Shown here: piece after piece, positions 1-11,490 of the stretch
Layout of the letters: each line of letters starts with the position of its first letter
Position numbering within the stretch: the first letter of the stretch is position 1
DNA from: Anisodus tanguticus
Lineage: Eukaryota; Streptophyta; Magnoliopsida; Solanales; Solanaceae
Length of the DNA stretch: 64,000 nt
Assembly (NCBI GenBank): GCA_034509755.1
Contig: CM067543.1
Location: 16,616,954-16,680,953, forward strand
Direction: 5' to 3'
Program-made: the position numbers and the translations under genes
The notes under the pieces: model-generated
What the model saw: only the letters and a program-made list of their open reading frames with translations
What the model was told of the DNA's origin: nothing
Databases searched by the model: none

Positions 1-727
1 CCAATTTACTTATCAATATCAGTTCATATTTCAAATAAAACAGCCCACAAATCATATCACAATGATTAGTCTACGAGTTTTGATTACGAAAATCCTTTCA
101 CAACTTACTCCAAATCATCAATTCATCATAATAACAAGTAAAGTAGGTTAAATCTTACCTTAATGCATCAAAACCCTCCTATAACATAAATCTACCCCAA
201 TACCAAGGGTTTCTAAAATCGATTCACTACAGAGAAGATGATTTCTATGATTACCACGACAATTATCACATTAATCTTGCATGATTATCCTTTGAATTGA
301 TCTTGGGATATTAAGATATGTTGCAGAGGTTTTTTGGGTCTGGTATATGGAGAAAATGAGCCCCAAATCGCGAAGGCCCCCTTATAACCCGAGAAAAATG
401 TTTCACCTCTGCATCTTGATGGTTGGATTGACGGTCCGTTAATCTGCCTCCTGAAATCTCAAAATCTCAGCCAGTTTGACGGTTTCAACTTGCATTTTTT
501 TACGGTGCCATCAAAAATATTGAGGGTCCATCAATTTCCCCATCAAATTGCACAGTTTTCTTATTTCGTCAAAACATATTTTCTTCGGTCCGTTTGACTT
601 CCAAACACTCCGAAACTTCCATCAACAAGATGTAAACCTTCATTACCCTTTCATAAGGTCGTACCTCTTTTTGAGATATTGATATCCATTAACGACATGA
701 TGAAATGTGAAACTACAGGGTGTAACA
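1..727 (-). mobile_element. Ty3/gypsy LTR, reverse, cut by window edge
   Basis: Read on the minus strand, this tract begins TGTTACACCC at 727, a typical plant gypsy LTR start. It continues with phrases that recur in the LTR ending at 23419, such as the AAAGGGTAAT tract followed by GTTTACA and the CGGTCCGT-type motifs. The left end lies outside the window, so it may be a 5' LTR of an element to the left or a solo LTR. No coding sequence is visible in it. Confidence 0.6.
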
Positions 728-1082
728 TATTGAGTAGCTACCGGCTCAATATATCATAATTAGGAAAAAATAGGTAAATGTTCGCTGGGGTTTATGTACT
801 TTTTTGTGGTCATTTCACGAACATTGTCACATCCAATTTCGAATAGCAGAAACCTAAGAAGCGAAGCAATGACATATTGGTTCAATTGAAAATGGAAAAC
901 ACAAAATCGTAATAATTTAAGAAATCACGATTTCAAGCCCTAATTTTTGCAAAGGGAAAGTTCGTTCAAACCTCCAAAATATTTGTGTTAGATTAATGAG
1001 AGGTAGAGAATATGATTTATTGGTGTAGGAGAGTGTAAGACGATGATTCTAATTTGTGCGAGATGGCTTGGCTAAAAATAAA
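728..1082. other. Unassigned intergenic sequence
   Basis: AT-rich sequence between a reverse LTR and a CACTA-like end. I see no ORF, repeat array or RNA gene in it. Confidence 0.4.
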
Positions 1083-1271
1083 CTAGTAAAATTATACCAC
1101 TAAAAATCAATATAAGTGTAGCGGCAGTTTAAACCATCGTATTATACCCAAAATCATCATTAAATAAATATGGTGTTTGGTAAATTGCCGTAATATGTTG
1201 TACATTATGGTGGTTTCATAAAATCGTCATATAAAAACCGCCGTAATCTCAACCTGTTTTTTGTAGTAGCC
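1083..1271. repeat. CACTA-like terminal region
   Basis: The tract ends in TTTTTTGTAGTAG, the reverse complement of the CTACTACAAAAAA type of end seen in many plant CACTA and related DNA elements. The preceding 150 bases hold several degenerate subterminal repeats of the form AAACCRYCGTAAT in both orientations (around 1131, 1184 and 1238). That is the usual layout of a CACTA subterminal region. I did not find the partner end, so this is a fragment or a weakly supported call. Confidence 0.35.
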
Positions 1272-2169
1272 TAACATTGAAGTTAATATACCCAAGGCAA
1301 TTAAAGGGAGATATAAAGAGGAATTCATTATAATAACCAATAATCTAATAAGTTCTCTAAAGGACTTAGTGAAGTAGTCACTAAATTCAGAGAAACTTCT
1401 CAAAGGAACATGTCCTCACGCAACTGGAGACGTATGCTTTTTCATATCGATGTTATAGAAGGCAGAATTTGACTGATTTCTAATCAATGAAGAGTTTGAT
1501 TTCAGTTATGATAATATTCTCAATATATCATAAGTTGATTGACAATGAAAATTAGCATCGTAGTAGGACAAGGAAGTTGACATGCAAACATGAAAAGAAA
1601 GGAAGATCCAAGTCACATAAGATTTGGTTTTTGGGTATAATTAATGAAACCAAAACCTTCTTCGATACAATCATTGAAGGCGGAGACTACTACTATATAT
1701 ACACAACATGAAGGAGATTTGGAACTCAACCACAAAGACAGAATTACTATAGATTCCAATGAGAGACAAGACTGAGCACAGTCAACACCTTCGTCTCAAG
1801 AGACCCAGTTATCCAATTAATAAAGAACCCCGGGCGTATCAAGAATCTATCAATCTGGTTCTTTTGTTGTAATAATTAGGTTCTATTGTGGTTCTTCTTT
1901 TTTCCTTTTCAAGTATTGGTGATAAGTGTTTGTTGGTTTCATATTTTGTTACTAGGAGATTATAGATAGATTATTGAAGAAACAAGTCCATTAGGTTTGA
2001 TAAGGAAGTTGTAAACCTGTTATCAACTCAGTTATAATAATGATTTTGGGGAAATCCTGTAGGAAGATAGGTCGTGATTTTTTACTCCCTTAAGCAAATA
2101 GTTTTCCACGTAAAAAAATATTGTGTTGATTATTTATTTCCGCTGCATTACCTTTGTACACAAACTATT
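1272..2169 (+). other. Copia-LTR-like tract with TATA box
   Basis: A plus-strand non-coding tract with a clear TATA box (TACTATATATAC, 1691-1702). The region after it looks like R/U5 sequence: a GAGACAAGACTGAGCACAGT-type stretch, then TTTTCCACGT and TTTCCGCTGCATTA near 2150. This order resembles the 3' half of plant Ty1/copia LTRs. A pararetroviral leader is an alternative, but no viral coding sequence adjoins it. No matching second LTR was seen. Confidence 0.3.
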
Positions 2170-2415
2170 CTAAGAATCTAATTCTTGAAACGCATAGGAA
2201 TAGCCCGATACTAATATGGAAGGACTAGAAATTGGTTCTGGAAATTGGGTGGTGGGAGTTACAAAGGTGCATGTTTTGTTCGTGTGACTAAGGAGACCAC
2301 ACATAATGCACAATATATTAAGACCTTCATAATGAATAACTTGTTTATGATTACCTACGAAAACATGTGTTTTCAACGGCTTTTCGAGTGGCAAGATAGA
2401 TTCTTGCATAAACAC
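2170..2415 (-). pseudogene. LINE ORF1 fragment with CCHC zinc knuckle
   Basis: An 81-residue open stretch with the motif HYEGLNILCIMCGLLSHTNK followed by Thr-Cys. This gives a C-x2-C-x4-H-x4-C knuckle preceded by the IHYEGL phrase typical of plant L1-like LINE ORF1 proteins. Everything upstream (DUF4283-like part) and downstream (endonuclease, RT) is missing. It is a small dead fragment abutting the long LTR at 2434. Confidence 0.6.
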
Positions 2416-2433
2416 CTTTAGTTGTATGAGAGG

Positions 2434-3378
2434 TGAGGTACGGAAAATGCATATATTTTACTTATTGTTTGTCTCACATTTTAGTATTTTTAATCGTCTT
2501 TTGAATACTATTATATTGGTTTGTATTTAATATTATATTTTCTTATTATGTAAGAATAAAGCGGTGTAAAGATGAAAGATTTGGAGCAAAAACTGAATTA
2601 AAAGAGAAAGAAAAATAAAGGACAAAAAGGAGGGGGGAAATGGGGGACACTTGCACGTTCTTGTCCCCCATTTGAAGACAAATAAAGCAAAGAGCAAAGA
2701 GTTGCTCATTATTTCAATTCAAGATGGAAATTATAACAGTACGTGGTAACCATTTGAAGACAATAGAAAAAAGCACCAATTTGGCCTCGCTGAGCAAAGC
2801 AGAAGGCGAGGAAGTTATCGTTGTGCACTTCACCCCGCGAGAAAAGGAGTTTCGAAAATTTACTTTTCATATTTTATTTCGGACTCTATTATTTCGTCTG
2901 GCTTTTTTTCTACACCTATAAATATTTAAGACAGGATTTTAGACAATTTTGGGATTACTTTTGACTCTGAGTTCAGAACCTTTGACCTAGAGAGAGCTTG
3001 GAGCCACCATGGAGGCCGAAGATTATTGGGTTTTACATTTTCTTCTCCTTATACTAGTTTTTATATTTTCTTTGAATGATTTATTATTTTTTCTCCATGT
3101 CTATGTGGAGATAAACTTCTCATTCCAGGGTTATGGTTCTCTCATGAACGTTGTTATTTGAATATTAATTTCAATTAACTAGCTTATCGTATTAGTTTAT
3201 TTATTTTATCCTGAGCATAATAATTTGGTTGCTTGATCACTAATCGAATACTATCTACGAATCTTATCTTGAACTTGAGAGAAGAATTCTAGGATAGCGA
3301 TAGGGTTAAATAGAGAAGGATCTCAACCATTGGCATTGAGGAATGAATTTGTATCTAGGATAGAGATATACCTAGTTT
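2434..3378 (+). repeat. Long LTR copy 1 (Tat-like), truncated
   Basis: This 945-bp tract is collinear with 10412-11287. Both share the start of the LTR, the GGGGACACTT-TTGTCCCCCA block, a GACCTAGAGAGAGCTTGGAG block and the TCTATCTACGAATCTTA block. Homology stops at 3378, where another LTR starts with TGTAATGAC. It may be the 5' LTR of the element whose 3' LTR is 10412-13489; the five bases before it (AGAGG, 2429-2433) recur at 13490-13494. Confidence 0.65.
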
Positions 3379-6290
3379 TGTAATGACTCGTCCGGTCGTT
3401 TTTAGCTAAATACCCTTACTTGACTATTTTATTCTTCTCGTAGACTCTATATGGAGTTTGTGATGCACAAATATGGGTGGCATGGATCCTAAGGTCCTTT
3501 CATGTAGGTTTTGAATGAAAACCCAAAATTAAAAACTTAGAGTTGGTTAGTTTGACTAAAAGTTGACTTTTGGCTAGATGGGTTCGAACAGGGTTCCGTC
3601 ATTTCTGGTAGTTCTGTAGGGTCATTTATGACTTAGTCGAGTCATTGGTTCACTTCTCAAGGCAATTGGATGTGTTTTGTGTCTTTATTTGTAAAGTTTA
3701 GATTTTGATTTCTCCTGGACATTTCTTTAGAAAAGTATGCCTTAGATCAGTTAAATATGAAATTCGAGGGTACGTGCGAGTTCATAGCATTGTTTACTAT
3801 AGACGAACATGTCTAGTTTGTGTCTGAGGGGTCTCAAAAGTATTTCGGGTGTTTGGTAGAGGTTTTGGCTTATTTTTTCATTTTTGGTGTCTAGTATCCG
3901 CCTCGGCGGCACCAATTTCCGCTCCGGCGTGTCTACCTCGGCGAGAGGTTGGCTCGCCAAAGCAGAAGTTGGGAAAGTGTGAAATTCCACTGTGTGGAGG
4001 GTCTGTCCGCAGGGGCGATCCAGCTCCGGTGGAGTCGTGCTCACCGTGGTGCTGAGGCAAGGTGTCAAGTAACACCGCCTCAGCGAAAGTTTTGTCCTTT
4101 GCAACGGGTTTTCTCTAGCGTAGTCGATTCCGCTGCGGCAGATGTACTGTATCAAGTGTCCTATAAATTCCTAAGGTCATAATTCTCTATCCGAAAATAT
4201 AAAACCTCGAGACCAGCACCGCCTTGGAGAATTTTCCGAACCTTAGGAGCAATTTAAACCTTGGGATAAGAGTTTCTTTCATTTATGACTTAAGTTCATA
4301 TTTCTAATTCATTAATAGTGGTATAGTGTGTTATTAAGTTGGAGAGAAATGATTTACAAGTTCTTATGAGAATAAGAGAGCTAGGTTATTGATTAATGGA
4401 GGTTCTATGGATTAAATTGTGTTAATATCATAGATTAGAGTTGGAATATGTTATATTATCATGTTGTAAGACTTAAATTAAGAATAGAAACATATTTTCA
4501 ACTGGGGTAAATTTCTAGGTTTCAATTTGGGCCTTTTTAAATATTGTTCAATTGAGGGTTCAAATATGTATAGTTTTTTAATTAACTTACGGATATGACT
4601 ACTTAGTATGCATTCATGATTTTCAGGTAATAAAGTTCGAGCATTGGTGACGAGGGCCTGGGTTGGTATTTTAAAGTCTTTGTTTGTAAGGTTTATATCC
4701 TTGTATGTAGTGTACGCTTTATATTAACGAATATTGTATATACATGGACAGACTTCGACCATCACGAGGTGCAAAGAAAGGGAAAAATTGTTATCGAGGC
4801 TTGATCATGTAGTGCTCCTATTCAGCAATAAGGTAGCCTATGATTTAGTATTTTGAGACTCCGATAGAAGTACGTACTAGTTATAAATATTGAGGGGTAT
4901 TGGGTGTGTTTGGGGGTCCCACTCAGACGGTTGTGATGAATGGTAGAGTGGGTACCGGTGTTGAACGTTGTTGATGGGTGATTTGGGGAATTAGCCTTAA
5001 GCTGATTCCGACTGCTATTATGTAGGTTTGTTGCCATTATGTGGGCTCTTCGCCATATTTAATATTGTCATGTTTATTCATCACACATGCTTTGATATTA
5101 TATACTAGTTTTACTAGCATTATCGTGATTTTACTGTTTGATATGATATCCTGATTGTACTTGGATTGTCATGGTTGGACTTTGTGATATGATATTCGGA
5201 TTTTACTTGGGTTGCTTTTTGTTGAATTCTGAGAGCATGTGTTATTCATCTTCTGTACTTGGTTGCATCTCATGCATTCTGATTCTTTGCCTTGTATTGT
5301 CATTTGCATTCATACACTTATGGTTCTGATGATAATGATTTGAGAGTGGTATGAAAATGCTCTGGGTCCTAGAGACCGTAAAGGCAATGTACTTATAAGA
5401 TTATTGGCAATATTGAGATGATGATAATTTTACGGATGGCTTGGGTTGCACGCCATAATGGATATGATGATATGCGGGGATCGGAGTTGCACGTCTGCAA
5501 TATGATATTATTACAACCAAGAGCTGGGCTTCGTGATCCGATGAGTTATTCCGGAGTGGAGGGATATAAGGACTTTGTGGGTCCTTCATGGATGTACGAA
5601 TCATAATAAAACCTTGACGTACTGTATACCGGATTGATAAAGGTACCTGAAATTTACATTTGCATTCATATCATATATACATCTATATATGTCATTTCAT
5701 TGATTAATTGTGGTTTGGTAATATGATATGGTTGGTTATTGGAACTTGGGTGAAACCCTGATTTACCTGGATAATTGGATTGATGCTATTGAATCAAATT
5801 GATTTCCATGATTGTGCTTTTCTTTGTGGATACCTGGATTTGTGAACATTTAGATAAATATTGAATATGTTGTCATGTGTGGCTTGATATCTTATGCATG
5901 AGTTTTGTGGATATAATTTGTAAGTCAAACCCTTTGATGTCTACTGCTATTGTGGTCGGAAGTGTCAATATATCAGGATTATTATCTAGGTCCTGGGAAA
6001 ATATGTGCATTGTGTGTTCTCCGGTAATTTACTGTGTTGTTGGGTGTCGAGTCTAGTAAGGAACCTGTAATTAGTGTTGTTATTTGGAAAGTAGGCGTTG
6101 AATGATCTATGTGTGTCAGGCTGTAACTGTATGGAGATTAAGTAAATCTAAGGCTAAGAAGTAAAAAGGAGTTAATGTGATCATGGTAAGTTTAAGTGTA
6201 ATGCTCTGTTGGGAAGACATTCTAAAAGGGTTGTTGTGATCTATGTATCGACTTGTTTATTGATGTGTTAAGGTTGGGTAAATGGGGTTA
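3379..6290 (+). mobile_element. Gypsy LTR family B (starts TGTAATGAC)
   Basis: The first ~800 bases align throughout with the LTR at 62404, including the shared GTTGGTTAGTTTGACT, ACTTAGTCGAGTCATTG and AGAAAAGTATGCCTTA blocks. It is therefore a member of the same LTR family. The LTR is inserted in, or recombined with, long LTR copy 1. I cannot place its 3' end. The sequence stays non-coding up to the RNase H remnant at 6295, so the right limit is approximate. Short ORFs inside it on both strands have no recognisable domains. Confidence 0.6.
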
Positions 6291-6294
6291 AAAT

Positions 6295-6603
6295 ATGACT
6301 TGGATAAATGGTAAGGTTATAGCTTATGCATCCAGACAGCTTAAACATGATGAAAAGAATTATCCAACTCATGACTTAGAATTGGCAGCCGTAATTTTTG
6401 CACTCAAGATATGGCGTCATTATTTGTATGGCATTCATGTTGATATTTTCACAAATCACAAGAGTCTTCGGTACATTTTAAAGCAGCGGGAGTTGAATAT
6501 CAGGCAGAGGAGATGGATCGAATTAATAAAGAATTATGATATAGATGTTCTCTACCACCCATGAAAAGCAAAAATGGTAGCCGATGCTCTTAGTCGGTGA
6601 TCC
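6295..6603 (+). pseudogene. Gypsy RNase H domain remnant
   Basis: The translation carries GKVIAYASRQLKHDEKNYPT, then DLELAAVIFALKIWRHYLYG, the RNase H core of chromovirus-type Ty3/gypsy polyproteins. The usual TDHKSL catalytic-Asp motif reads TNHKSL here, so a key acidic residue is lost. The frame stops at 6562 just before the VADALSR-like end. Gag, protease and reverse transcriptase are absent upstream, where LTR family B adjoins directly. Confidence 0.85.
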
Positions 6604-6779
6604 ATGGGAAGTTTAGCTCATGTTGAAAATGATAAGAGAACCATGATGAGGTAAATACATCGACTAGCCAGTCTAGGAGTTTGACTTATGGATTCCAGAG
6701 ATGGTGGTGTAGTTGTCCAGAAGAAGTCTGAATCCTCCTTTGTAGCCAAAGAGAAGGAGAAATGGTTTAATGATCCTTT

Positions 6780-7853
6780 TTGTTGCAGCTGAAAGAGTGG
6801 ATTCACAAGCATCAGACTATGACTTTTGAATCAGGGGGATATGACAATACTTTAAGGTACCGAGGCAAGTTATGTATTCCATATGTGGACGGACTTAGAG
6901 AGCGGATCATGGAAGAAACGCATAATTTCAGGTATTCTATTCATCCAGGTTTTACAAAGATGTATCGTGATCTTAAGGAGATTTATTGGTGGAGTGCTAT
7001 GAAGAGGAATATGGTAGATTTTGTAGTCAAGTGTCCAAATTGTCAGCAAGTAAAAGTCATGCACTAGAGGCCTGGTGGGTTGACTCAGAATATTTTCATT
7101 CCTGTTTGGAAATGAGAGATGATAAACATAGACATCATAACAGGTATGTCTCGCTCATCCTGAAGGCATGACTCGATTCGGGTGATTTTGGACCGACTTA
7201 CGAAATAAGTCCACTTCTTGCCAGTCAAGACCACAGATTCAGTAGAAGATTATGCTAAGTTATATATCTGAGAAATTCTCAGGCTTCATGGGTTTTTAGT
7301 GTCCATTATTTCAAATCGTGGTGCTCAGTTCATAGTGCATTTTTGGAAATGTTTCTAGAAGGAATTGGGTACCAAGCTAAATATCAATATAACTTTTCCT
7401 CCTCAGAAAGATGATCAAGAAGAGCGTACTATTTAGACTATTGAGGATATGTTAAGGAAATATGTCCTTGACTTTAAAGATAATTGGGATGATCACTTGC
7501 CTCTCGTTGTATTCGCTTATAATAACAGTTATCATACTAGCATCTAGATGGAGCTCTGTAGGGCGAAGGTGTAGATTTCCAATTGGTTGGTTCAAAGTTG
7601 GTGAAGCAGAATTGTTAGGACCAGACTTGGTCCATCAGGCTATGGAGAAAGTTAAGTTGATTCAGGAGCATTTGAACAACTTAGAGTCGTCAAAAGTCCT
7701 ATTGGATGTGAGGCGTAGGGACTTAGAATTTCAAGTTGATGATTGGGTATTTCTTAAAGTTTTATCTATGAAATGTGTCATGAGGTTTGGAATGAAAGGG
7801 AAGCTTAATCCTAGATATATCGGACCATACATAATTTTGAGGAGAGTTGGCTA
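6780..7853 (+). pseudogene. Gypsy integrase remnant
   Basis: The zinc-binding region is visible (HNFRYSIHPGFTKMYRDLKE, then KCPNCQQVK). A broken core follows, and then the DNA-binding/GPY-like part (SMKCVMRFGMKGKLNPRYIG, then PYIILRRVG). Several stops and frame changes interrupt it, for example after 7067 and 7170. It lies in the normal pol order after the RNase H remnant and before the chromodomain-like tail, so this is one decayed element. Confidence 0.85.
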
Positions 7854-7854
7854 A

Positions 7855-8175
7855 GTGGCTTATGAACTTGAAATGCCACAAGATTTGATTGATGTGCATC
7901 CAGTGTTTCATGTATACATATTGAGAAAGTGTGTAGGAGACCCGACATTGGTTGTGCCTATCGCTTTCTTTACAGTTAAGGAAGGCCTGACCTATGAAGA
8001 GGTCCACGTGGCTATTTTGGATCGTCATATTCGAAAGTTAAGGACTAAAGGTATTGCCTCAATAAAAGTATGGTGGAGAAGTCGAAGTGTTGAGGAGGCT
8101 ACATGGGAAGCCGAAGAAGCCATGAAGTCTAAATATCTGCACTTATGTGAGGAACAAGCAGAAAATATTGAAGGT
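7855..8175 (+). pseudogene. Gypsy integrase C-terminus with chromodomain-like tail
   Basis: The frame reads AYELEMPQDLIDVHPVFHVY, continuing to LTYEEVHVAILDRHIRKLRT and then VWWRSRSVEEATWEAEEAM. The VxW-x9-ATWE pattern is the chromodomain-like end of chromovirus integrases, known to steer integration to chromatin. A TAG separates it from the preceding integrase frame at 7852, so the original polyprotein is broken here. Confidence 0.85.
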
Positions 8176-8212
8176 AACTATCCTTTACACTCGTACCTCC
8201 TATTCGGTTCTG

Positions 8213-8335
8213 TACTTCAGTTTAGTAGTTAGTTCAGTACTTCAGTTTAGTATTCAGTTCATTACTTCAGTTTAGTATTTAGTGCGGTAATCCAGTTTAG
8301 TATTCAATTCAGTATCTATTCAGTTCAGCACTCTT
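8213..8335 (+). repeat. Short tandem repeat, ~22-bp unit
   Basis: About five imperfect copies of a unit close to TTCAGTTTAGTATTCAGTTC lie between the chromodomain tail and the polypurine tract. They belong to the non-coding 3' end of the gypsy element. Confidence 0.75.
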
Positions 8336-8465
8336 TTCAATTAGATAATAATTCAATCCTGTATTCGTACAGTTATGTTCTTAACGTATGTAAGTTCGAT
8401 CACCAGAACCAGAACCAGAACTTGAACTCATCATTCGAGAATGAATAATCCCAAGGGGGAGATAT

Positions 8466-10213
8466 TGTAACATCTCATACCTCTAAACTAAGTTATGTTC
8501 ATGATAAAGAGGGTTAGGAAATTAAAACGGGGAGTTTAAAGTTGAAAATTAGTTTCAGTTTTGCAGACCCAATTTGACGCCTGGAATAAATGGACCGTAG
8601 AATTATCGACAGTCCTTCGAAGTAAACCGTCAATTATGTTTTTGGAATTGATAGAATACATTGAGTTATATGGACCGTATAAAAAGTTACAGCAAGTCGA
8701 TTCTAACCGTTTGCAAAATACAATACGATTCGATTATACAGAACGTACAATTGTTGATGACTCAGACCGTAAAAATATTGACGGACCATCAATTTCGACT
8801 GTCAAATCCTTGCGACGGTAAATAGTATAAATATGAGACTTAGTTCTAAAAAATCAATTTTCTCTTTTCCCAAACCCTAGTATGAAGGTTCTCTTCTCAT
8901 ATCATCTTCCTACATCAATGTAAGCATATTCCAAGTATTTCAAGTGAATTCTAAAATACATACATAAATTCTAAATAGAAATTCATTGACTTAATCTATG
9001 GTTTTTAAGTTAAATCCAATCCATGGTTTCAAGGTTCAATATTTAGGTTTCTACCTCAAAGTTCAGATTTTTAATACAAGGCTAGGAGCGAACAAGGTAT
9101 ATAGAGCTTCTATCTATGTGTGGGAACATCTTTAATAATCCCCATACCTCGTTCATCGATATTACTGCGAATTACTTCAGAATTTGAGATTATTCCCTAG
9201 TTTATGAAAAGACTAGAATGTCTATCCTCCAGAACATAAATTCGTAGTTATTCATAATTATCACTTTAATTATTGTGAACTCAACGCGTAATCAGTATAG
9301 ACTTTTGTTTGATATCCACGAGTCTTAGTCTAGAATACTCAGCATGTTTATAAATTAGGTAAAGCTTCAGAACTCTTAATTAGTTCATGAGTTCAGGTTT
9401 AGTATTTTATATTAGTATATTTCAGTAGATCATGTTGAGCACCTGTATTTTTGGGCCCGATGCCACAGATATATTGGGCCTAAGGCCACAATTTACGTAT
9501 ACATATACTTGGGCCCGAGACCACAGATTTGTGTATACATATTGGTCCTAAGGCCACAGTTATTCATTATTTTAGTTAAACAGGTGACTCTCCATTTCAG
9601 TACATGAAGTATTCAAATTCTTTTCTTCCTTGTTCAGTTTTCAGTTTCAGTAATTTTGTCTGTTTATTGATTTGGGTTGCCTTTTCCTGAGCACCCCACA
9701 ACTATTTAATCTTTCAGTTGCTCTACATATAGTACAATTCAAATGTACTAACGTCCCTTTGCATGAGGCATACATATCATAGTGCAGGTGCGGAGTTTAA
9801 GGACGACGGATCTGCTTAGTAGGATTGCTTCAGTATCAGCTTCTTGGTAAGCTCCATCTCATTCGGGGTGTCAGTCCATTATTTCATTATTATGTTATAT
9901 GATACAGGTATTCCAGGGCCTTCTTCTGACAGACAGTTTTCAGTCAAACTCGTGTCAAAGGTTTCACAGACTAGACTAGTTATCATGTCATGTCAGTCTT
10001 TCAATTACTCAGACTTATTATAATTATAGACTATTTCCACAATATTCTTTCAGATTATAAATTCAGCAGTTTGAATTACATGTTTTTAAATCATTACTAT
10101 AGCATGTTTTGATGCCCATGTTGATTCAGCAGCCATGTGGTTCACTCGGTCATGTGCAGCAAGGCATCAAGTGTCATGTTTTGCCTTGGCCATGGTTCGG
10201 GACGTTATATTGC
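8466..10213 (+). mobile_element. Gypsy 3' LTR
   Basis: A purine tract (CCAAGGGGGAGATAT, 8451-8465) precedes TGTAACATCTC, the standard start of a gypsy 3' LTR. It follows the chromodomain tail at the expected spacing. The far end is set at GGTTCGGGACGTTATA (10198-10213), which resembles the usual GGTTCGGGACGTGACA end. The right boundary is uncertain by a few bases. It is unlike LTR family B at 3379, so the element has lost its own 5' LTR. Confidence 0.65.
9446..9560 (+). repeat. Minisatellite inside the gypsy LTR
   Basis: Four imperfect copies of a GGGCCYRAGRCCACAG-type unit alternate with ATACATAT spacers. Such internal repeats are common in Solanaceae gypsy LTRs. Confidence 0.65.
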
Positions 10214-10411
10214 CACTTGAACTCTTACGACACTTCCTCTCTTACGGTTTAATGGCCTTAACTCCTGGCGTGAATTAGCATACGGAGGGACGGGATGTAA
10301 CATGAGCCTAATTGTGGGTATCAATCTAAGTGGTGGTGTTCCTAGGCTGAACTTATTGAGAGTGCTTTTAGTGCTTACTCGAGGATGAACAATAGTTTAA
10401 TAATGTGGTGG
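10214..10411 (+). mobile_element. 3' untranslated end of a Tat-like gypsy element
   Basis: A short non-coding stretch ending in a G-rich tract (TAATGTGGTGG, 10401-10411) immediately before the long LTR at 10412. Its position and the polypurine-like end mark it as the 3' end of the element owning that LTR. No coding sequence remains. Confidence 0.45.
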
Positions 10412-11490
10412 TGATGTTTGGCCAAAAGGCATATATTTACCCATTGTTTGCCTCACATTTTAGTATTTTTAATCATCTTTTGGATACTATTGTATTTATT
10501 TGTGCTTAATATTATATTGTTCACTATGTAGGAATAAAATGTTGTAAAAATGAAGAGATTTGAATCAGAAAAGACAAAAAGTAGGGGGGAATGGGGACAC
10601 TTACATGTTTTTGTCCCCCATTTGAAGACAAACAAAGAAAAGAGAAAAGAGTTGTAAATTATTTCAACTGAAGATGGAAATTATAACAGTATGTGGCAAC
10701 CATTTGAATACAATAGAAAAATAGCACCAATTTGGCCTCGCTGAACGAAGCAGAATGCGAGGAAGTTCTCGCTGGGCACTTCGCCCCGCGAGAAAAAAAG
10801 TTCCAAAAATTAGCTACACCTACAAATATTCCATAAGACAGGGGTTTTAGACAACTTTGAGATTACTTTTGACCCTGAGTTCAGAACCTTTGACCTAGAG
10901 AGAGCTTGGAGCCGCCGTAGAGGCCGGAGATTATTGAGTTTTACTTTTTCTTCTCCGTATACTAGTTTTTATATTTTCTTTGGATGATTTGTTATTTTTC
11001 CTCCATGTCTATGTGGAGCTAAACTTCTCGTTCTAGGGTTATGGTTCTTTCAAGAACGTTGTTATTCGAATATTAATTTCAATTAATTAGCTTATAGTAT
11101 TACTTTATTTATTTATTCTTGAGTTTAATGATTTAGTTGCTTGACCACCAATCGAATTCTATCTACGAATCTTAGCTTGAACTCGAGAGTGGAATTCTAG
11201 AATAGTGATATGGTTAAATAGAGTAGAATCTCAACCTTGGGCATCGAGGAACAAATTTGTGTCTAGGATAGAGATATACCTAGTTCGCTCTACTTGGTTG
11301 ATATACATGAAATATAAATGGATTTGTGTTAAGGTTCATGACCATAGAGATATAGGCGTGAAAGTAATACAAATAGGTGACTAGAGGACTCGAGAGATTC
11401 ATAGTTGTAATATCAACCTTGTCAATCTGTAAACTAAATAAATTAAGAAGTTGAATGAATTGAAGAGTATAATGTTATTGTTAGATAGTC

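Noticed and set aside
1272..2160. Endogenous pararetrovirus promoter/leader
   Set aside because: The TATA box and leader-like sequence would fit, but no movement protein, coat protein or viral RT sequence adjoins it. A copia LTR is simpler.
3751..4182. Overlapping ORFs on both strands (up to 134 codons)
   Set aside because: They lie inside LTR family B, on both strands at once, with no domain and no conservation of frame with the copy at 62887-63136.
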